Shown piece after piece: positions 33,599 to 46,886 of a stretch of DNA of 64,000 nt. The stretch is from NCBI GenBank assembly GCA_026874595.1, contig CM049314.1, positions 27,849,729 to 27,913,728 of the forward strand. Direction: 5' to 3'. The notes under the pieces are model-generated. The model did not search any database and was not told the origin of the DNA. It worked only from the letters and a program-made list of their open reading frames with translations. The position numbers were made by a program, and so were the translations under genes. Within the stretch, counting starts at the first letter, position 1. Each line of letters begins with the position of its first letter. The DNA is from Sipunculus nudus (Eukaryota; Annelida; Sipuncula; Golfingiida; Sipunculidae).

Positions 33599-35090
33599 CT
33601 CTGGCACCAGCCGTGCCAAGAAATATCTAGTTATATTATATTATTCATTACTAATTATTGGGCTTCATTTGAAGGAAATTAATGATACACAAAGATGCAG
33701 TTGATAATATTAATCTAAATTACAGGTCTCTTCCAAGTGTTTTAGCTAGTTAATATATATTCATTGCATAATTTAAAAAAAAGTCAAAATTTAAAAATTT
33801 TCACTGACAAGTACTGATTAAAGATGTCAGTATGTTTTACTAATGATATTAAGACTCATGGCTGTATCAGCTGTCACAAGACTATGTAAATGATCAAAAT
33901 ATATATTTGTTAAAAGACTGGTTCCTTTATTTCAGTTAATAAACATAAACATGCCCGTCTCTAGTTTGATCCTTCCATGATTTATAGTGTGTTCTTTTCC
34001 TTAGGTTATTTTTACACATATTACGGTTTCATAGCTGAGACTACTTTTAATTTTTTCAGATACATTATTTTTTAAATATTTGAAAATGATAAAAAATAGA
34101 TCTAAGACAAGTTCTCATTATGAATTTTTTAATGTTAATAATTGTCATACGATTCTTACTGTGTCTAGTGTGTAGATTAATGTGAACGTCGTCCAAAGTG
34201 AATATATTAGTTTTTTTTGTTTTTAAAAATATTAATCAAAGCTGTAGAACCAGGTACCTGTGATCAATAAATTTCTGAATTTTGTATATTCTGGATTTTC
34301 AACATCTTTGTCTGGCTGAAAATGACTAAATACCAGAGATGGTGCGAATACTTTGCAAATGTATTTGAATAAGAATATGAATATGTACTCCATAATTTAA
34401 TGCATAATAATAGCAATACAGGTAATGTGTTTTAATACAAATACGAATGCATATACTTTCAAAATGTATTCATGAATGCATTTAATTAATATATTCTAAA
34501 ATATTATTTTAATAATTATTTATTTCAGTTATATTATTAAAAAGATTCATATGAGTCTGTTATTATTTTTAATTAAAATTAGATTCGGCACAATATTTGT
34601 TATTGAATTTTAATAAATAGTTAAACTCTTATATTATATGTGCTGGTGCTACTTTTGGGCAAGGATAACCTTTGGGCAATTATTTAAAAACACTTAAATA
34701 AATAAAAAATAGTTAACACTAATGTAAAAAGCATAATTAACATGACTGATAATGGACAGTTCGTTTCAAATACGTCTACTGCAATGTAGAATATTTTATA
34801 CGGCAAGATCAAAACAATTGTGAAAATAGCACTCCATTTGTAAATAATATAAATCGCATCAGTCCTCTTCCATGTCTCCAAGGATACTATCAAAATCTAA
34901 CATATCTAGAAAAATTCCTAATGGTACATAATGTTCTTTATGGTCCTTAACTTTTACAAATTACATAATATTGACATAATTTCGGGCAAATTTATAGGAC
35001 ACATATACAGCATATTTATGATTAAGAGAAATAAAACAGCTCTTGAAATTGTTATAGGGACATCTTAGGGACATCTAACTGTATCTTAAT
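33599..35090. other. Long AT-rich stretch without genes
   Basis: Low-complexity AT-rich DNA; a 69-codon Ile/Leu-rich minus frame (34684-34893) has no recognised match and is probably chance. Confidence 0.5.
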
Positions 35091-35802
35091 TTTGGATAAG
35101 CAGTTCCAATCTGTTTCAAATCATGGCCTGTTAACAGGCGGAAGAAAGAATGGCTGGACGAACGATGCAGAAACCGTCATTGTAGCACAGATGACCTATA
35201 GTCAGCTAACTGACCCTGGGTCTTGGCGCTCAGTTGATTTTTTCTATAAGGATATCTGTATCAGATTTTTCGAAATGTGGGTCCTACGACCTAAAATTAT
35301 GAGATTATGCTATCCTTGAACTTATACCATTTTGATATTTATAACGATCTTTTACCAAAAAAAGGGTCCAGTGACCATGACGTCTGACAAGAACAAAAAC
35401 AAAAATTTGTTCCACTTTTGGCAGGTAAGCCATATGTGAAACATGGAAGGTTAAAGATAAAAAAGTGTAATTTCAATGCATCCACAATAAAACTGATTAT
35501 CAAAAAGCACGGAAAGAATCAAGGCAATCAATGAATTAGTTATTCAAATACTGGAGCTTTCGTATCAAATTTTCAATTATTCTTTGGGTACTTACGACCC
35601 TCATAGCTCGGAGAATATAGGTTTAGTAACCAATGCCGGGTTTCCCAAGATATATTTTATGGACTCCCAAGGGTTTTCCGTTAGAAGTTTCTTGGTCTAG
35701 CGGTTACGATTTATGTCCTGTTACTGGACAGCCTTGCCAACTTAGGAGGACACAAGAGTGACCGCTATAGCTCAGATGATTTTCAGTCAGCTTGGCTTAA
35801 AA
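35091..35802. repeat. Dispersed repeat with agctcagatga / cagtcagct ends
   Basis: Contains cagatgacctatagtcagct (35190) and agctcagatgattttcagtc (35769), the end motif shared with 2974, 31029 and 41322. The interior shares ggtacttacgaccctcatag with 2845-2865 (ggtacttacaagccctttag). No coding function. Confidence 0.6.
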
Positions 35803-36159
35803 TATGGCACACGTGTTTACATGATCAATCGGTATTGTATTTACAAACATATAGAAATATGTACTGTGTTTTTATGTTTCCTCCAGATTCCGCTTATCTT
35901 GTTAAAGGTAGTACAAACATATTCATCCAATGAATTTAAACGAACGTACTGTGCTGGTAAAATCTTTATTAAAGCGATCCATGTTATGTGTCAGCTTCAT
36001 GCTGTACAATTAAGTAACCACGAATGTCCTCTGGTCTATTTATATCGCAACTTTCAAGCCCTGTGATATACTGAATGCTGCTCGCTTGTCCGCATATCCT
36101 AGAGTGGATCAGCTGCACAAACCTTTCCCAACATGACATGGTCTTTGTAATATATAATC

Positions 36160-37466
36160 ATGGATAAGTGGAAGTTGCTCTGTACAGTGTATTTCAAATT
36201 TTTGCTGATATTCAATCATTTTTCAGAAGTCACTATCCGGTATGCGTGTGAAAGTAAAGATAGCTGCCTTTTAAACAGTATGCCTGGATGGACTGGAGTA
36301 CTAAACGTTGAGCTTTTGGAACCCCTGGCGGTGCTGACAACACTGAACCTGCCGAACTGTAGTGTGTCCTCACTGGGAACAAATGCGTTTTCGGAGGAGG
36401 TATCGGTAAAATACATGCATCTGTCTTCAAATTATATTGAAAAAATCGCCAAAGGACAACTCCTTAAACTTAGTAAACTTCATGAGTTGTATATGGACAG
36501 GAATAAAATAAAGAATATCGAGCCGGGAGCATTTCAAAAGCTGACAGTATTATCAATTTTGGATCTGAGTCACACGACCTAACGGTCTTGTTACATGAGA
36601 TATTTAATGGATTGATAAATCTGCTGTACCTAAATCTGGGTCATAATTATTTGACTTATTTTACATCTGATTATTTCAACGTATTGCCAAAACTGGCCAC
36701 GCTTCGTCTCTCATATAACAATATAATGGAGGTAGAAACTATTGGCAGCTTACCGGACACTCTTGATTGGCTTGATCTCACAGCGAACAAACTGCGTGAT
36801 CTCCCCTATTTTCAGTCATGTAATGTGACCCTCACCCTGATGGATAATAATATTCACTGTGATTGTTTAGTTCCAAACAGCATTTTTCATAACTCGGATA
36901 CAAGTAGGATGCAGTTTAAATGTTCTTCGCCCATGCATCTAGGACAGGTAATACCAGTCGTGAATATCAGTTACAATTACTACGGGTGTAAGAATATATC
37001 TATGATTAATGCATCTAGTGTAGAGGTAAACGACCTTCTAACGACCTCGGACTTAATAAGTATATTGGTTTCTGCAACATCTCTGCTCCACACCTTGACT
37101 CCAATGGCACTCACATTAAGTGTTGGGAATTTGCTAACCCGGCTTCTGAATTGACACTGTAAAAATCTGGAAAGCTGGAATGGTCTGAAGCTCCAAGTAT
37201 TGATGCACCCGGTGTCACGTATTTGTCAAGTTTGACAAATTCTGTCCAGGGTAACTATACTAGCCAGTAATAATATCACCTTGGTGGCATTAAGTGTCAC
37301 AATTGCCATCAGAAAGGACACCGTATACAACATGATAAATGATACGAACCAGTCTGTTACTAGCACTGTACATTCAGTTATTATCATGGGAACTATGTGT
37401 GTAATTGGGACGAGTAACTTATGTTTACAATCACTTGTCCATTTTATTAAATATATTGAATTGTGA
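36160..37466 (+). pseudogene. LRR-Ig pseudogene, full length, several lesions
   Basis: A collinear relative of the intact gene on the other strand. The signal peptide and first repeats are open (36160-36582: LNLPNCSVSSLGTNAF, LHELYMDRNKIKNIE). A 1-base deletion near 36574 (after LDLSH) shifts the frame. The next frame carries LYLNLGHNYLTYF, LDWLDLTANKLRDLPYF and the LRR cap (NNIHCDCLVPN). A second 1-base deletion near 37064 falls at the start of the Ig domain. A TAA at 37160-37162 stands where the intact gene has a histidine codon (ELHKSG). A roughly 5-base deletion near 37260 removes the second Ig cysteine. A hydrophobic C-terminus then runs to a stop at 37466. Multiple independent lesions argue against a sequencing error. 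Confidence 0.9.
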
Positions 37467-38815
37467 AGACACATTGATACTGCAGTCTCCTTTTTTTGTA
37501 GTTTCACACATAACCAGCACTCAGGATAATAAAGTATGAAATCTAGCGTGGTAACTTAGTTTTATAATTAGAACATTGTAAAGGTGCTAATTGTACATAC
37601 TTACACTCTATTCCTTCAATGTCAGGATTGCGACTTAATTTAAACTGTATTTGATGGTATATATATTGTATAGTATATTAATATTTGATATACAAGCCGC
37701 CTCTCAAAATATAATTTAAAAATGAATCACAGTATTCTGAAATATCCACAATCAGATTGGTTATCAAGTTAGCTTTGATTTTGTCATGATAAGTAGAGTA
37801 ACATGTTAGCTCTATTTAAAGAGTTGCCTAAACACAAGCGAAACGTAAACGTTAATTCCTAATGTGTAAGGCATGGCACATTCAGAGAAAAAATTGTATA
37901 TTTCATGGTGATTCATGTGACCGTGGTACATAATCTTGACCCGACTGTTGAGCAAGGTGAAACTTATAACAGACGAATGGACGCTGACAAAGAACTTCTT
38001 AAGTGATATTAGTAAATCAGATAGGTAATCTATTACCAGTAAACTAAATTGAATATAGACATTGTATGTGTCGATGCCTGTAGATGCTACCAGGTATCAA
38101 ATTACAATGATAAAGATTTAATTCATTTCTGTAAGTGAATCGTGAAGTTGAAAATAGTCCACAGACGGAATAGTCTTATTGCAAGAGAGATGTGCCTTTG
38201 GAGTATATGACAAATATCTGTTTGTGAGTTGTTACAGCATCAACATATCATATGACAAGAATCTAAGGTAAATGTATATTATTTTAAACTATACAAAATG
38301 CACGGTAGATAATTATCGTTATTATGTCCTTTTTTCCTTGTTGCATTCAGTTTCAATTGTTTACTGTCGCATGTTATTTAATTGTATATATAACGTTTTG
38401 TCATTAACATCCTTTCAAAATAAACTTGTGCAAACAAATGACAATGAATCACATTCCTTAACTCATATAAAGGTTTGCAAGCTCTCTGTGTATAATGGTG
38501 TATCTATCAAGTTACGTTATCACGTAAGTGGAGTGAATGTTATTTACAATTGCTTACTAAGTTAAAATAAAACCTCTTCTACAGTAAAAAATGGATGATA
38601 CCACTCAGATGTGACAACGAACTATGTTTTAGTAGCCCAAGTGTACGTCCGCAAAAATAGGGTAACGGTTTTTCTGATTCTAAATGAAGTTACGTCAGTT
38701 GCACATATAGTTTTATGTATATATATAATATAAATTATCTCATAATTTCTATTTCTCCCTTTAAAACCTGGCCGCAAATTTCTATTTGACCAGGCTGAGT
38801 ATTTCACACATTTGA
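37467..38815. other. Unassigned non-coding DNA
   Basis: Only short frames without recognised content, including a 97-codon plus frame at 38272-38565. Confidence 0.4.
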
Positions 38816-38819
38816 ATTA

Positions 38820-40372
38820 TTCCAAAATGGGCCAATCTTCTTTATATCACGGGAATATAAGAAGGTGGGTAACATTAATAGTATATAATACAGTATGCAT
38901 GTCAATAAGGCTGTCATCCATGATAAAAAAATAGACAAATGACTATATATTCCAGGGCGAAGACGCTGTGTCAAACTAAAAGTGTTAGAAAATTAATTAA
39001 GCACTGCCGTTTGACGTACCGTTTCCCGTATTCTATTGAAACCCATGCTACCTTTATACTTGCTGCACATTTATTGGAAGAGCCATCCTGTCTTCAGATG
39101 AAATAATGTTACCAATTACACACTGTTCACAATAACCGGAACAGCCACGTGAAACACTGAGGTACCTTGTGCAACTTGAAATTTTGTTTTTAATATTTTA
39201 ACACATTTGAAGGACATGTATTCCAAAATTGGCCAATCTTCTTTATATTTCAGGAAAATAAGGAGGTATAAACCTTGTAGAATATAATACAGGATTCCTT
39301 TGCTCTAGGCTTTCATCCTCTCTTAATACAAATAACAAATGTCACATTCTCAAAATCATATTTCGTAGCAAACAAAACCTATCCATACAGATCAAATATA
39401 TACTCACTGCAAAAAATGAGTACAAATGCGGTCTATTTGTCACGTGTCAGATGTTTGCCCTAGTGTACTTAAAGTTGTAGGTTATGGCGAAATTGAACCC
39501 CAGGTTCTAATCAAAGAACCATTCGCCAAATACCTAATATACAATAAAGGGAGGTAGGTAGGTCATTTTATTTCTTAGATCGTGCACTAACTCTTCTCCA
39601 TACCTGTCATATAAAAAAGCATACACATCATTTTTTAGTGGCCTGTGTAATTTATGTCTCAGAAAAATAAATAGCGACCATAAATAGACGCCGGTCCTGT
39701 GCAGGAGGCAGCCACCAGAATATTTTACATTTTTTCTCCAGATGCCTTCCCCCTCTCAATTCATGTGGGCTTTTCAGGGATCAAATTGACCGGATATTTT
39801 TTTTTGAATTTTCGTCTGTATGTGTTTTGATAACATGATTAATTCCTTTGCAATTTATTTTTACAGACCGCGCCTATTTTCTTTTGACCATTGGTCCATT
39901 TTGATTAAAGCCGATCATCAATCCCAGTGAAACTACACAGCAACAATATCAGTACTGAGAAGTGTAACACTCAGACAAACGTTATATCTGCTGTCAAGCC
40001 AATCTCACCCTTTTGAAGCGCTTTAGTAATAGAAATTCCTTCTTGTCGACGTCTAATACGTCCGGTGGAACATTACCGGTGCTATTCCGGTAAATATCAC
40101 CTTCCTATAAATACCAGGGGAGGAAGCTTGAATACGCTGAAAGTGTCGGGAAAGGGAATTAAGCACTGCAGCTTAGGTACCAACCCCCATATTCTGATGG
40201 AACCGATGCTGTTTTGTTAAACAAGATGACATTTATTGAAAGAGCCACCCCGTCTTCAGATTTAAAAATGCTACCAATTTCACACGGTTAACAATGGCCG
40301 TAACCGCCTTATGGAACACTGCGGTACCTGGAGTATCTTGAGATTTTGCTTTTTGAAGAATTTAAATCACAA
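38820..40372. repeat. Two interleaved diverged duplications (A-B-A-B)
   Basis: Block A (38822-38940, ttccaaaatgggccaatctt) recurs at about 39228-39345 (ccaaaattggccaatcttct). Block B (about 38985-39215, aattaagcactgccg, tattggaagagcca, ctgtcttcagat) recurs at about 40155-40372 (aattaagcactgcagc, attgaaagagcca, cgtcttcagat). The order A-B-A-B with unrelated DNA before the last block points to an old tandem duplication later interrupted. No coding function. Confidence 0.65.
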
Positions 40373-41844
40373 ACATTTTACATGTTAAAAGGGACATTTT
40401 TTTTTAATGGTGGGATAATGAAATCTTGGGAAAACGCTGTAGCGCCTATAGTTGCATTATATAGTAAAAATTGTTACGAGGAATAATGTGACTCCAAGTA
40501 GAGTGAAACCTTTTTAAAGATGAAATTGAGAAAACTCTGTTTATACAATGTAATATTACCTGAAAAAATGTTTACCAAAAATCAATTTATGATATATATT
40601 TCCCCAAAGATGCTTTAAAATAATTTATGATGTAAATGTAAACAGATCCAGCGCTAGAATCAACAATTCTATTAGAAAGAACACATAGGAAAGATTTCAA
40701 GAATATGCAAATTATACAACTAGTTTTAATGAAAATAAGTTTAACGTCATATATGTTTCCAGTTTACAAAAGGACAGGGGAGAGCAGAAAGATAAAAAAA
40801 CGCTACCAATATATCTTGCTAATGATATTTCTAAATCTGTTGGACAAATATTTTACAATATGGGCAAAGTAATCTGTTTCCACAGATTAACTGAGGATAG
40901 AAAATGCCAATATGTCATTAATATGACTTCACCGTGTCATGACAATTTATACTGATGTTAAAATATCGAACATATCAATCTATGTCAAGGTGTTCAACAC
41001 AAATAACTGTAAATTTACAAGCCAATTCAGAATCATAATTATTAGGTCCCAGTACTTCATTTTTTATAGAGTTTACTATTGACTCAAAAATGGCAGATCC
41101 CGCTTGGCATGACATGTTATGACTGGAAATAATAATTTTCACATTGTGAAGAATCAGTTGTTATTCTTATGACACCTATACAAATGTCTGATTAAAACAC
41201 ATTATTGGATTGTCCCCTATACAACCTTATTGATTATGGTTGAACTGAAAATAAGTAATACTAAACGATAATATTAAGCACCCTGAAACGGTAAAACAGG
41301 GACGAACAAAGAAACTTCGCTATAGCTCAGATGACTCTTTGTCAGCTGAAACTTTAAGAGCACAAGAAACCCAATATAAATATTGCGCATGTAAACAAAA
41401 TATCTTTTGTGTCCGGTAGTAACCCGCGAGCGAGATATTAAGTTCTCTGTGTGGCCTTCAAACAGCAGTCGAAGGTATATTTTTGCAGTACAGTTTACTA
41501 CCTGCCCGATAGTCAATTTAATCACGTTCAACTCAATACATCTGCAATCTAAGTATGCATCCACTAATTGAAAATAATCGAGAAAAGCCTAGAAAATGGA
41601 GCATATTATTTTTATTTTACCCGTTATGAATTTGGGAAATTTGGAAAAAGTATGAATATAAGAAACATATTTTTTCATTAGGTGCCAATTAATAATCTTC
41701 TAACTGCGCATAAGCACATTTTATTTGGTCTTTCCTGACAGGTACACCTGACAGCTTCATGAATTTAAATGCAGGATATGAGTTAGTTGCTGTTATTCAA
41801 TTTTCATAAATTGATCTTAATATTATAACAGGCTAAAACATTGT
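40373..41844. other. Unassigned non-coding DNA
   Basis: Mostly AT-rich; the shared motif gctatagctcagatgactct lies near 41321. A 96-codon minus frame (41274-41564) has no recognised content. Confidence 0.45.
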
Positions 41845-43058
41845 ACGCATCTACCAGTAAAGCTGAATGTATTATACACAATACCAGAAAGTGGAATGGG
41901 TCTCTGAGTGCTTCACTAACGCAGGATTTTACAATCTTGTTAACACTGAACCTGTCGACGTGAAATGTGCTCCACCTCGGGAACAATGCGTTTACTGGAG
42001 AAAAAGTGGTTACATATCTGTGACTGTCATCAAACTGTATTGATAAAATCAACAAGAACAAAGCAATCTTAACAAAATACGTGAATTGTACCAAGACCAA
42101 AATGACATTTAGCTTGTCCAGGTAGGTGGTTTCCATGATATGGTGAATTTGAACATTCTAGATCTGAGCTATAATGATCTCACTGACCTAGAGACCGGCA
42201 TATGTTAAGGTTTACTCAGCCTATAATGCCTGGAGCTTAGTCACAATCCTGTGAGCTATTTAGTATCATAATAATGCAGGAAAGTCCCAGAATAAGGCAC
42301 TTCGATGATGAAATTCACTGGAAGTTTTTAATTTCAAAATAGCATCATTCTTTAGTCCAAAAAAAGTAGATTTAATTTTAAATATTCTTCGATCAGATGT
42401 CCGTGGCCTGAATGAATGGCGTAAACATAAGTTGCAGTGTTTACGGTTGTAAAAAAAATATGTCGACTACAGAGGCAAAAGACCTTGCAGCACTCTCGGA
42501 CCTGATTGATAACATTGTCTTTGCAACATATCTGCACCACAACTCATTAACTTACATTAACTGTCGGAGTTTTTCAAACCCGGCTCCAGTTTTGGCATTG
42601 TATACATCTCGGGGAATGGAATGGTCAGAGAGTCCAAGCAGTGACGAAACTAGTGTCATGTGTCTCTCCAGATTTAATTTTAAATATTCTTCGATCAGAT
42701 GTCCGTGGCCTGAATGAATGGCGTAAACATAAGTTGCAGTGTTTACGGTTGTAAAAAAAATATGTCGACTACAGAGGCAAAAGACCTTGCAGCACTCTCG
42801 GACCTGATTGATAACATTGTCTTTGCAACATATCTGCACCACAACTCATTAACTTACATTAACTGTCGGAGTTTTTCAAACCCGGCTCCAGTTTTGGCAT
42901 TGTATACATCTCGGGGAATGGAATGGTCAGAGAGTCCAAGCAGTGACGAAACTAGTGTCATGTGTCTCTCCAGAATCACAGAATCTATCCAAGATAAACA
43001 TACTTGTGTAGCTACCAATAAAAGCACCTTTTTGGAACTTAACGTCACAATAGTGTAA
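41845..43058 (+). pseudogene. LRR-Ig pseudogene with internal tandem duplication
   Basis: From about 41850 one frame reads SKAECIIHNTRKWNGSL, then LLTLNLST, a stop, VLHLGNNAFTGEKVVTYL, another stop and LSSNCIDKINKNK. This corresponds to the N-terminus and first repeats of the intact gene. NLNILDLSYNDLTDL (about 42145) and LELSHNPVSYL follow between further breaks. The Ig part (VNISCSVYGCKK, YINCRSFSNPAPVLALY, and HTCVATNKSTFLELNVTIV) is present twice because of a 302-bp duplication. Much of the cysteine-rich cap is missing. The frame ends at 43058 without the hydrophobic C-terminus; a gtaagt at 43055-43060 could be a donor site but is more likely coincidental. Confidence 0.88.
42368..42971 (+). 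repeat. 302-bp exact tandem duplication
   Basis: Copy 1 is 42368-42669 and copy 2 is 42670-42971; both begin agatttaattttaaatattc and end gtcatgtgtctctcc. The encoded Ig peptide is identical in both for about 86 residues. Since 302 is not a multiple of three, the duplication itself breaks any frame. Confidence 0.95.
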
Positions 43059-43408
43059 GTAACTTAACTGAATTCAACTCGACAAATCACACAACAATTC
43101 ACTGTGTTCATTCTCTGGGACTGATTGTTTTTGCGATGACTTGCATCTGTTAACTACCACACGGCCCTTAAATATACAATGTATTTGATTGTAAACAGGG
43201 ATACCGGGGTCTCTCAATATATATATATCCAGCATCAAATAAGAACACAATATATCAAGCAAAATAAATGAATATGGAAACTATTAAAAAACAAAATAAT
43301 AGGGTTGCTATGGCAACTGATGAAATGCAGCAAACACAACATAGGTATTTTTATTCAGGAAACAAAGCGACATTGACACAGCACTTTCATTTTGACATAT
43401 ATCTCATT

Positions 43409-43476
<68 letters not shown>

Positions 43477-44080
43477 CAGTATGCTCTCGTTTAATTACCC
43501 ACCCGCTTATTTTCCAAACACGCCTTCAGCCAACGATTCACAAATTCCCGATCTTCCTTCTTTACATTTATCAGATGATGCCGACACCCTCGATTATCCT
43601 TCACCCTCGCTTATCGCCAACATTTTACTCGATCCCGAAATCGGCGAATAAATGGGAGTAGACTTCTTATCTGTTTTAACATAATTTGGAAATAAATCCT
43701 GTACTCAAAGATTACACTTGTACAAAAGTCCATTCGTTTTCTTGCGCATGGATATAACGAACAGCCTACGTACTCTGGCAGCATCTCCGTTTAAAGATAA
43801 CCGATGTCCAATAGTTCCTGACTCTAAGTTGCATTAGATGTACAGGTGATGGATGTATTCATTATCAATGTTATAACCTTAAAACATATTTCTTAAGGAT
43901 TTTTTTAACATTTGGTAGAATAACTTCCGAGGTACACTAAATTTAATTTTTCTATAGTCTTTAGAACATTCAACTGAGCTAAAAATATTTTTGACCCCAG
44001 TACAAGCACCAATTATACTAATGAAATACGGAAATGGATGGACACAACACAAAAATGATTGAAAGTGGCGCAATTAGTCA
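43059..44080. other. Non-coding DNA with a 61-bp TA tract (43412-43472)
   Basis: The TA tract is uninterrupted. An 89-codon frame through it combines a Tyr/Ile artefact with a Pro/Ser-rich stretch and is not credible. Confidence 0.6.
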
Positions 44081-44545
44081 TGTTAAGATATATAGACAAT
44101 TGAACATGCACAATTTCCGGCATATACTTCAAACCCCTTTCTAGCTATGGGCATAGATGTATGAAACACAATTTCAGGTTTGCATGTCAAATCACTCCTG
44201 AAAAAAAAGCACGGACATATACTGTGTAAAAATATATTGAAGGTAGCACTATCGATTTTGTGTAGACAGAGCTATCCGAGATGTATAGATATGGACAATT
44301 TCAGGTTGATATATAAAATCCCTCCTGAGAAATAAGCAGGGACATGGTCTGTGCAAAAAAAAATTGTAGATTGCGCAATCAGTCTTGTTTATGACGAAGC
44401 TAGGTGTTATGTATAGACATGCACAATTCAGGCTGGTATATCAAATCCCTCCTGAGAAAAAGCAAGGATATACACTGTGCTCAAATGATCGTGGTGGCCA
44501 GGCGAGTTTTGTGTACGAAAACGTTATCAAAGATACATGAGCTTT
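44080..44545. repeat. Degenerate tandem repeat, period about 130 bp, array 1
   Basis: Three to four units share catgcacaattt-caggct, tatcaaatccctcctgagaa, agcagggacat-tactgtgc and cgcaatcagtcttgtttatg. The same unit makes up a second array at 50300-50960. No protein is conserved across the units. Confidence 0.75.
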
Positions 44546-44819
44546 CTTTGTTCCCAGTCTGTTTTTCACTTTATTATGAATTTGTACAAAGTTATCATCT
44601 CAATTGTAGCTGATGAAGCAAGTTGATGAGCTTGGCGTCAACTCATCCTTGAAAAAACAAAGATACCCAACGAAAGCCTAGTGGGAGCTGACACTATGAA
44701 ACCATGACCCAACAGGAAGTTGTTACATATACACCAGTCACACTGTAGCCAATTGCTTTTTTATATGATTAGTACATGAGCCCTATGCCTCTTGGATCAT
44801 GTACCTCCCGAGGTCTTGG

Positions 44820-45130
44820 TCATTAAGGAAATCTATTTGAAATCATTTGTATCACTCTACAGAAATCCAACATGCATCTAGGTTTTTACATTATTTTTCA
44901 AAGGTGTAAAAAACCTGTTTTACATGACATTAGTTCATTAGTATATTTATGAATTAATTTTTGAACTCATGGGTATCACTGTTTTTCAACAGGTTTTTAC
45001 ACGTAAGTGTAGAAAACGTGTTTTTTATGACATTAGTACATTAGATCATAATTAAATAAGGTTTAATTATTTGACCAATTGGTATCAATAAAGAGAATTT
45101 CAACATAATTCTAGGGTTTTTTAACTTTAT
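44820..45130. repeat. Short tandem repeat, period about 110 bp
   Basis: Two to three diverged units share ggtatcactg, ggtttttaca, gtgtaaaaaacctgtttta and catgacattagttcattag. Confidence 0.65.
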
Positions 45131-46886
45131 TTATATATGGTTTGTAAACTGTGTAAAAAACTAGCCAACCCTGATTAGCAATGCAACATTTCAGGATGAT
45201 ACATCAAACTTCTCAGTCAGGTTACCCAGATGAGCAAGTTAAACTGCACTTGCACTCACATTAACCGGAACTAATTTGCAGGGGGCCGCTGCTGCACTGA
45301 GTGAACTTTTGATTTGCACCCGGAGGCACTGACTGAACACTTGACCTGTTGCCTAGTCTGATACAGTTGGCAGTCTGCCAAAGCTATAAATAGGTTAGGA
45401 CTAAGATTTGGCCTTTTGTAAAATCGAAACAGGTACAATGTGAGCAGCTACTTATAGGTACAGACTAAATCATGATCTATTGCCAAATCTTTTCACACAT
45501 ACTTAAAGACTTGGGATACAATGCTTTTTTCCATTCTCACATACTCATTAGACTTTTATTAAAACGTTTAAGGTTGATAACAGATGCCTTTAAAAACAAA
45601 AACAGAATACAGTTTTTTATTTATTCATTGGTTAAACGTAAACATAAATTTGATATGGACCACAATTATCTATATTACCTGTACAGCTCTGCTACCACAA
45701 CAAATTTACTAGTTTGTTTACCAAAGTATCTCACAGTCCTTTCATCGTTAAAGATCCGATTATCCTGCTAAAAATCATTTAAGTAAACATGATTAAAGGT
45801 AACCTAAGAATAATATTTGTGCAATGTTACAGAATATGAAACAATTTTGCAGAAAAAGGTTATTGCAGTTCTCAGTTTGTTATAGGATTACTTGGTCAAA
45901 GGACAAACTTCAGCTTTACATGACTCTACTAATATGTATTCTTATACAATTGAGACAACCCTACCTTTGATAATGCTTGTGAAAAACAAAACCATTCAGC
46001 TTGACATTGACAGTTTTAATATAGAAACTGAAAGGAACTAACATTGCGATGTACGTGCCTTGTTTCAGATCGATGTAGATGGCTCAGTTTAGAATATGTC
46101 ATGTAAACAACATTTGCACAAAACTTGGTGATGCTAGCTCCTGTCTTTTATTCGGTTGTTACGTTAGCATATGCCTTCTTTGCCAAATGACCAAGATCAA
46201 ATTCCTGTGACCAAAATAGATCGAATCCAAACCATTTCAACAACCTTGAGAGAGCTTACCTCTGGAATCATTGCTGTGAAATATTGAATAATTTGGCTGA
46301 ATAATTTCAGAGAAAAGATTGTCAAGGTTTTTTAGCTGTTCCCGGTAAAATGTAATTTGATGAAGGTGGTCTCACCAATTCCACACCATTTGACGTTTGA
46401 CTAATTTTTCCTACAATTTTAGGGAAACTAGCTCCTGCTATTCCAGAGAAATGAGGGGGTATTGCACTGATGGCAGATGACCCCCGTATAAAAAAAGGTC
46501 GATGCAGTTGGCGCCACTCAATTTTAAATTTGACTCATGTGACCAATATTTCCATTAAATTGGTGATGATGGCTCCAGCCGTTTCTGATATTGTATTTTA
46601 AGTATTTTTTTAATGCTCAAGATCAATAAACATAAAAAGTTTAAGGACGTCAAATGAATCCAGAGATGAGAAACTGTACCGTTTCTTTGACATATAAAAA
46701 TATAGAAAAAGATGCGTGAGCATAAAATACAGGTGGCAGCACCACCTTCCCGACAGTGATGCAACAATTCATGATCAATATTCAAGGCAAGATTCATGGC
46801 AACCCAGGCATTTAGCATTAAGATGCAGCAGGTTTTGTGTCCACTTTTAATTTGTTCTAGGGTGCCGTCAAACGCCCCATATATAA
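45131..46886. other. Unassigned non-coding DNA before the Penelope remnant
   Basis: If the Penelope-like element had been full length its reverse transcriptase would lie here; no RT motif was found in any frame. A 99-codon plus frame (45472-45771) is not recognised. Confidence 0.45.

Noticed and set aside
35758-36066. 102-codon plus frame just upstream of the LRR-Ig pseudogene
   Set aside because: Begins inside a dispersed repeat end; no relation to the LRR-Ig family and no recognisable domain.
36160-37466. Reading the 36-kb LRR-Ig copy as two or three separate genes
   Set aside because: The pieces align collinearly with the intact gene and are separated only by 1-base deletions, one stop and a 5-base deletion.
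44610-44640. Hammerhead-like CTGATGA text
   Set aside because: agctgatgaagcaagttgatgagc lacks a following GAAA and any stem III/cleavage triplet.
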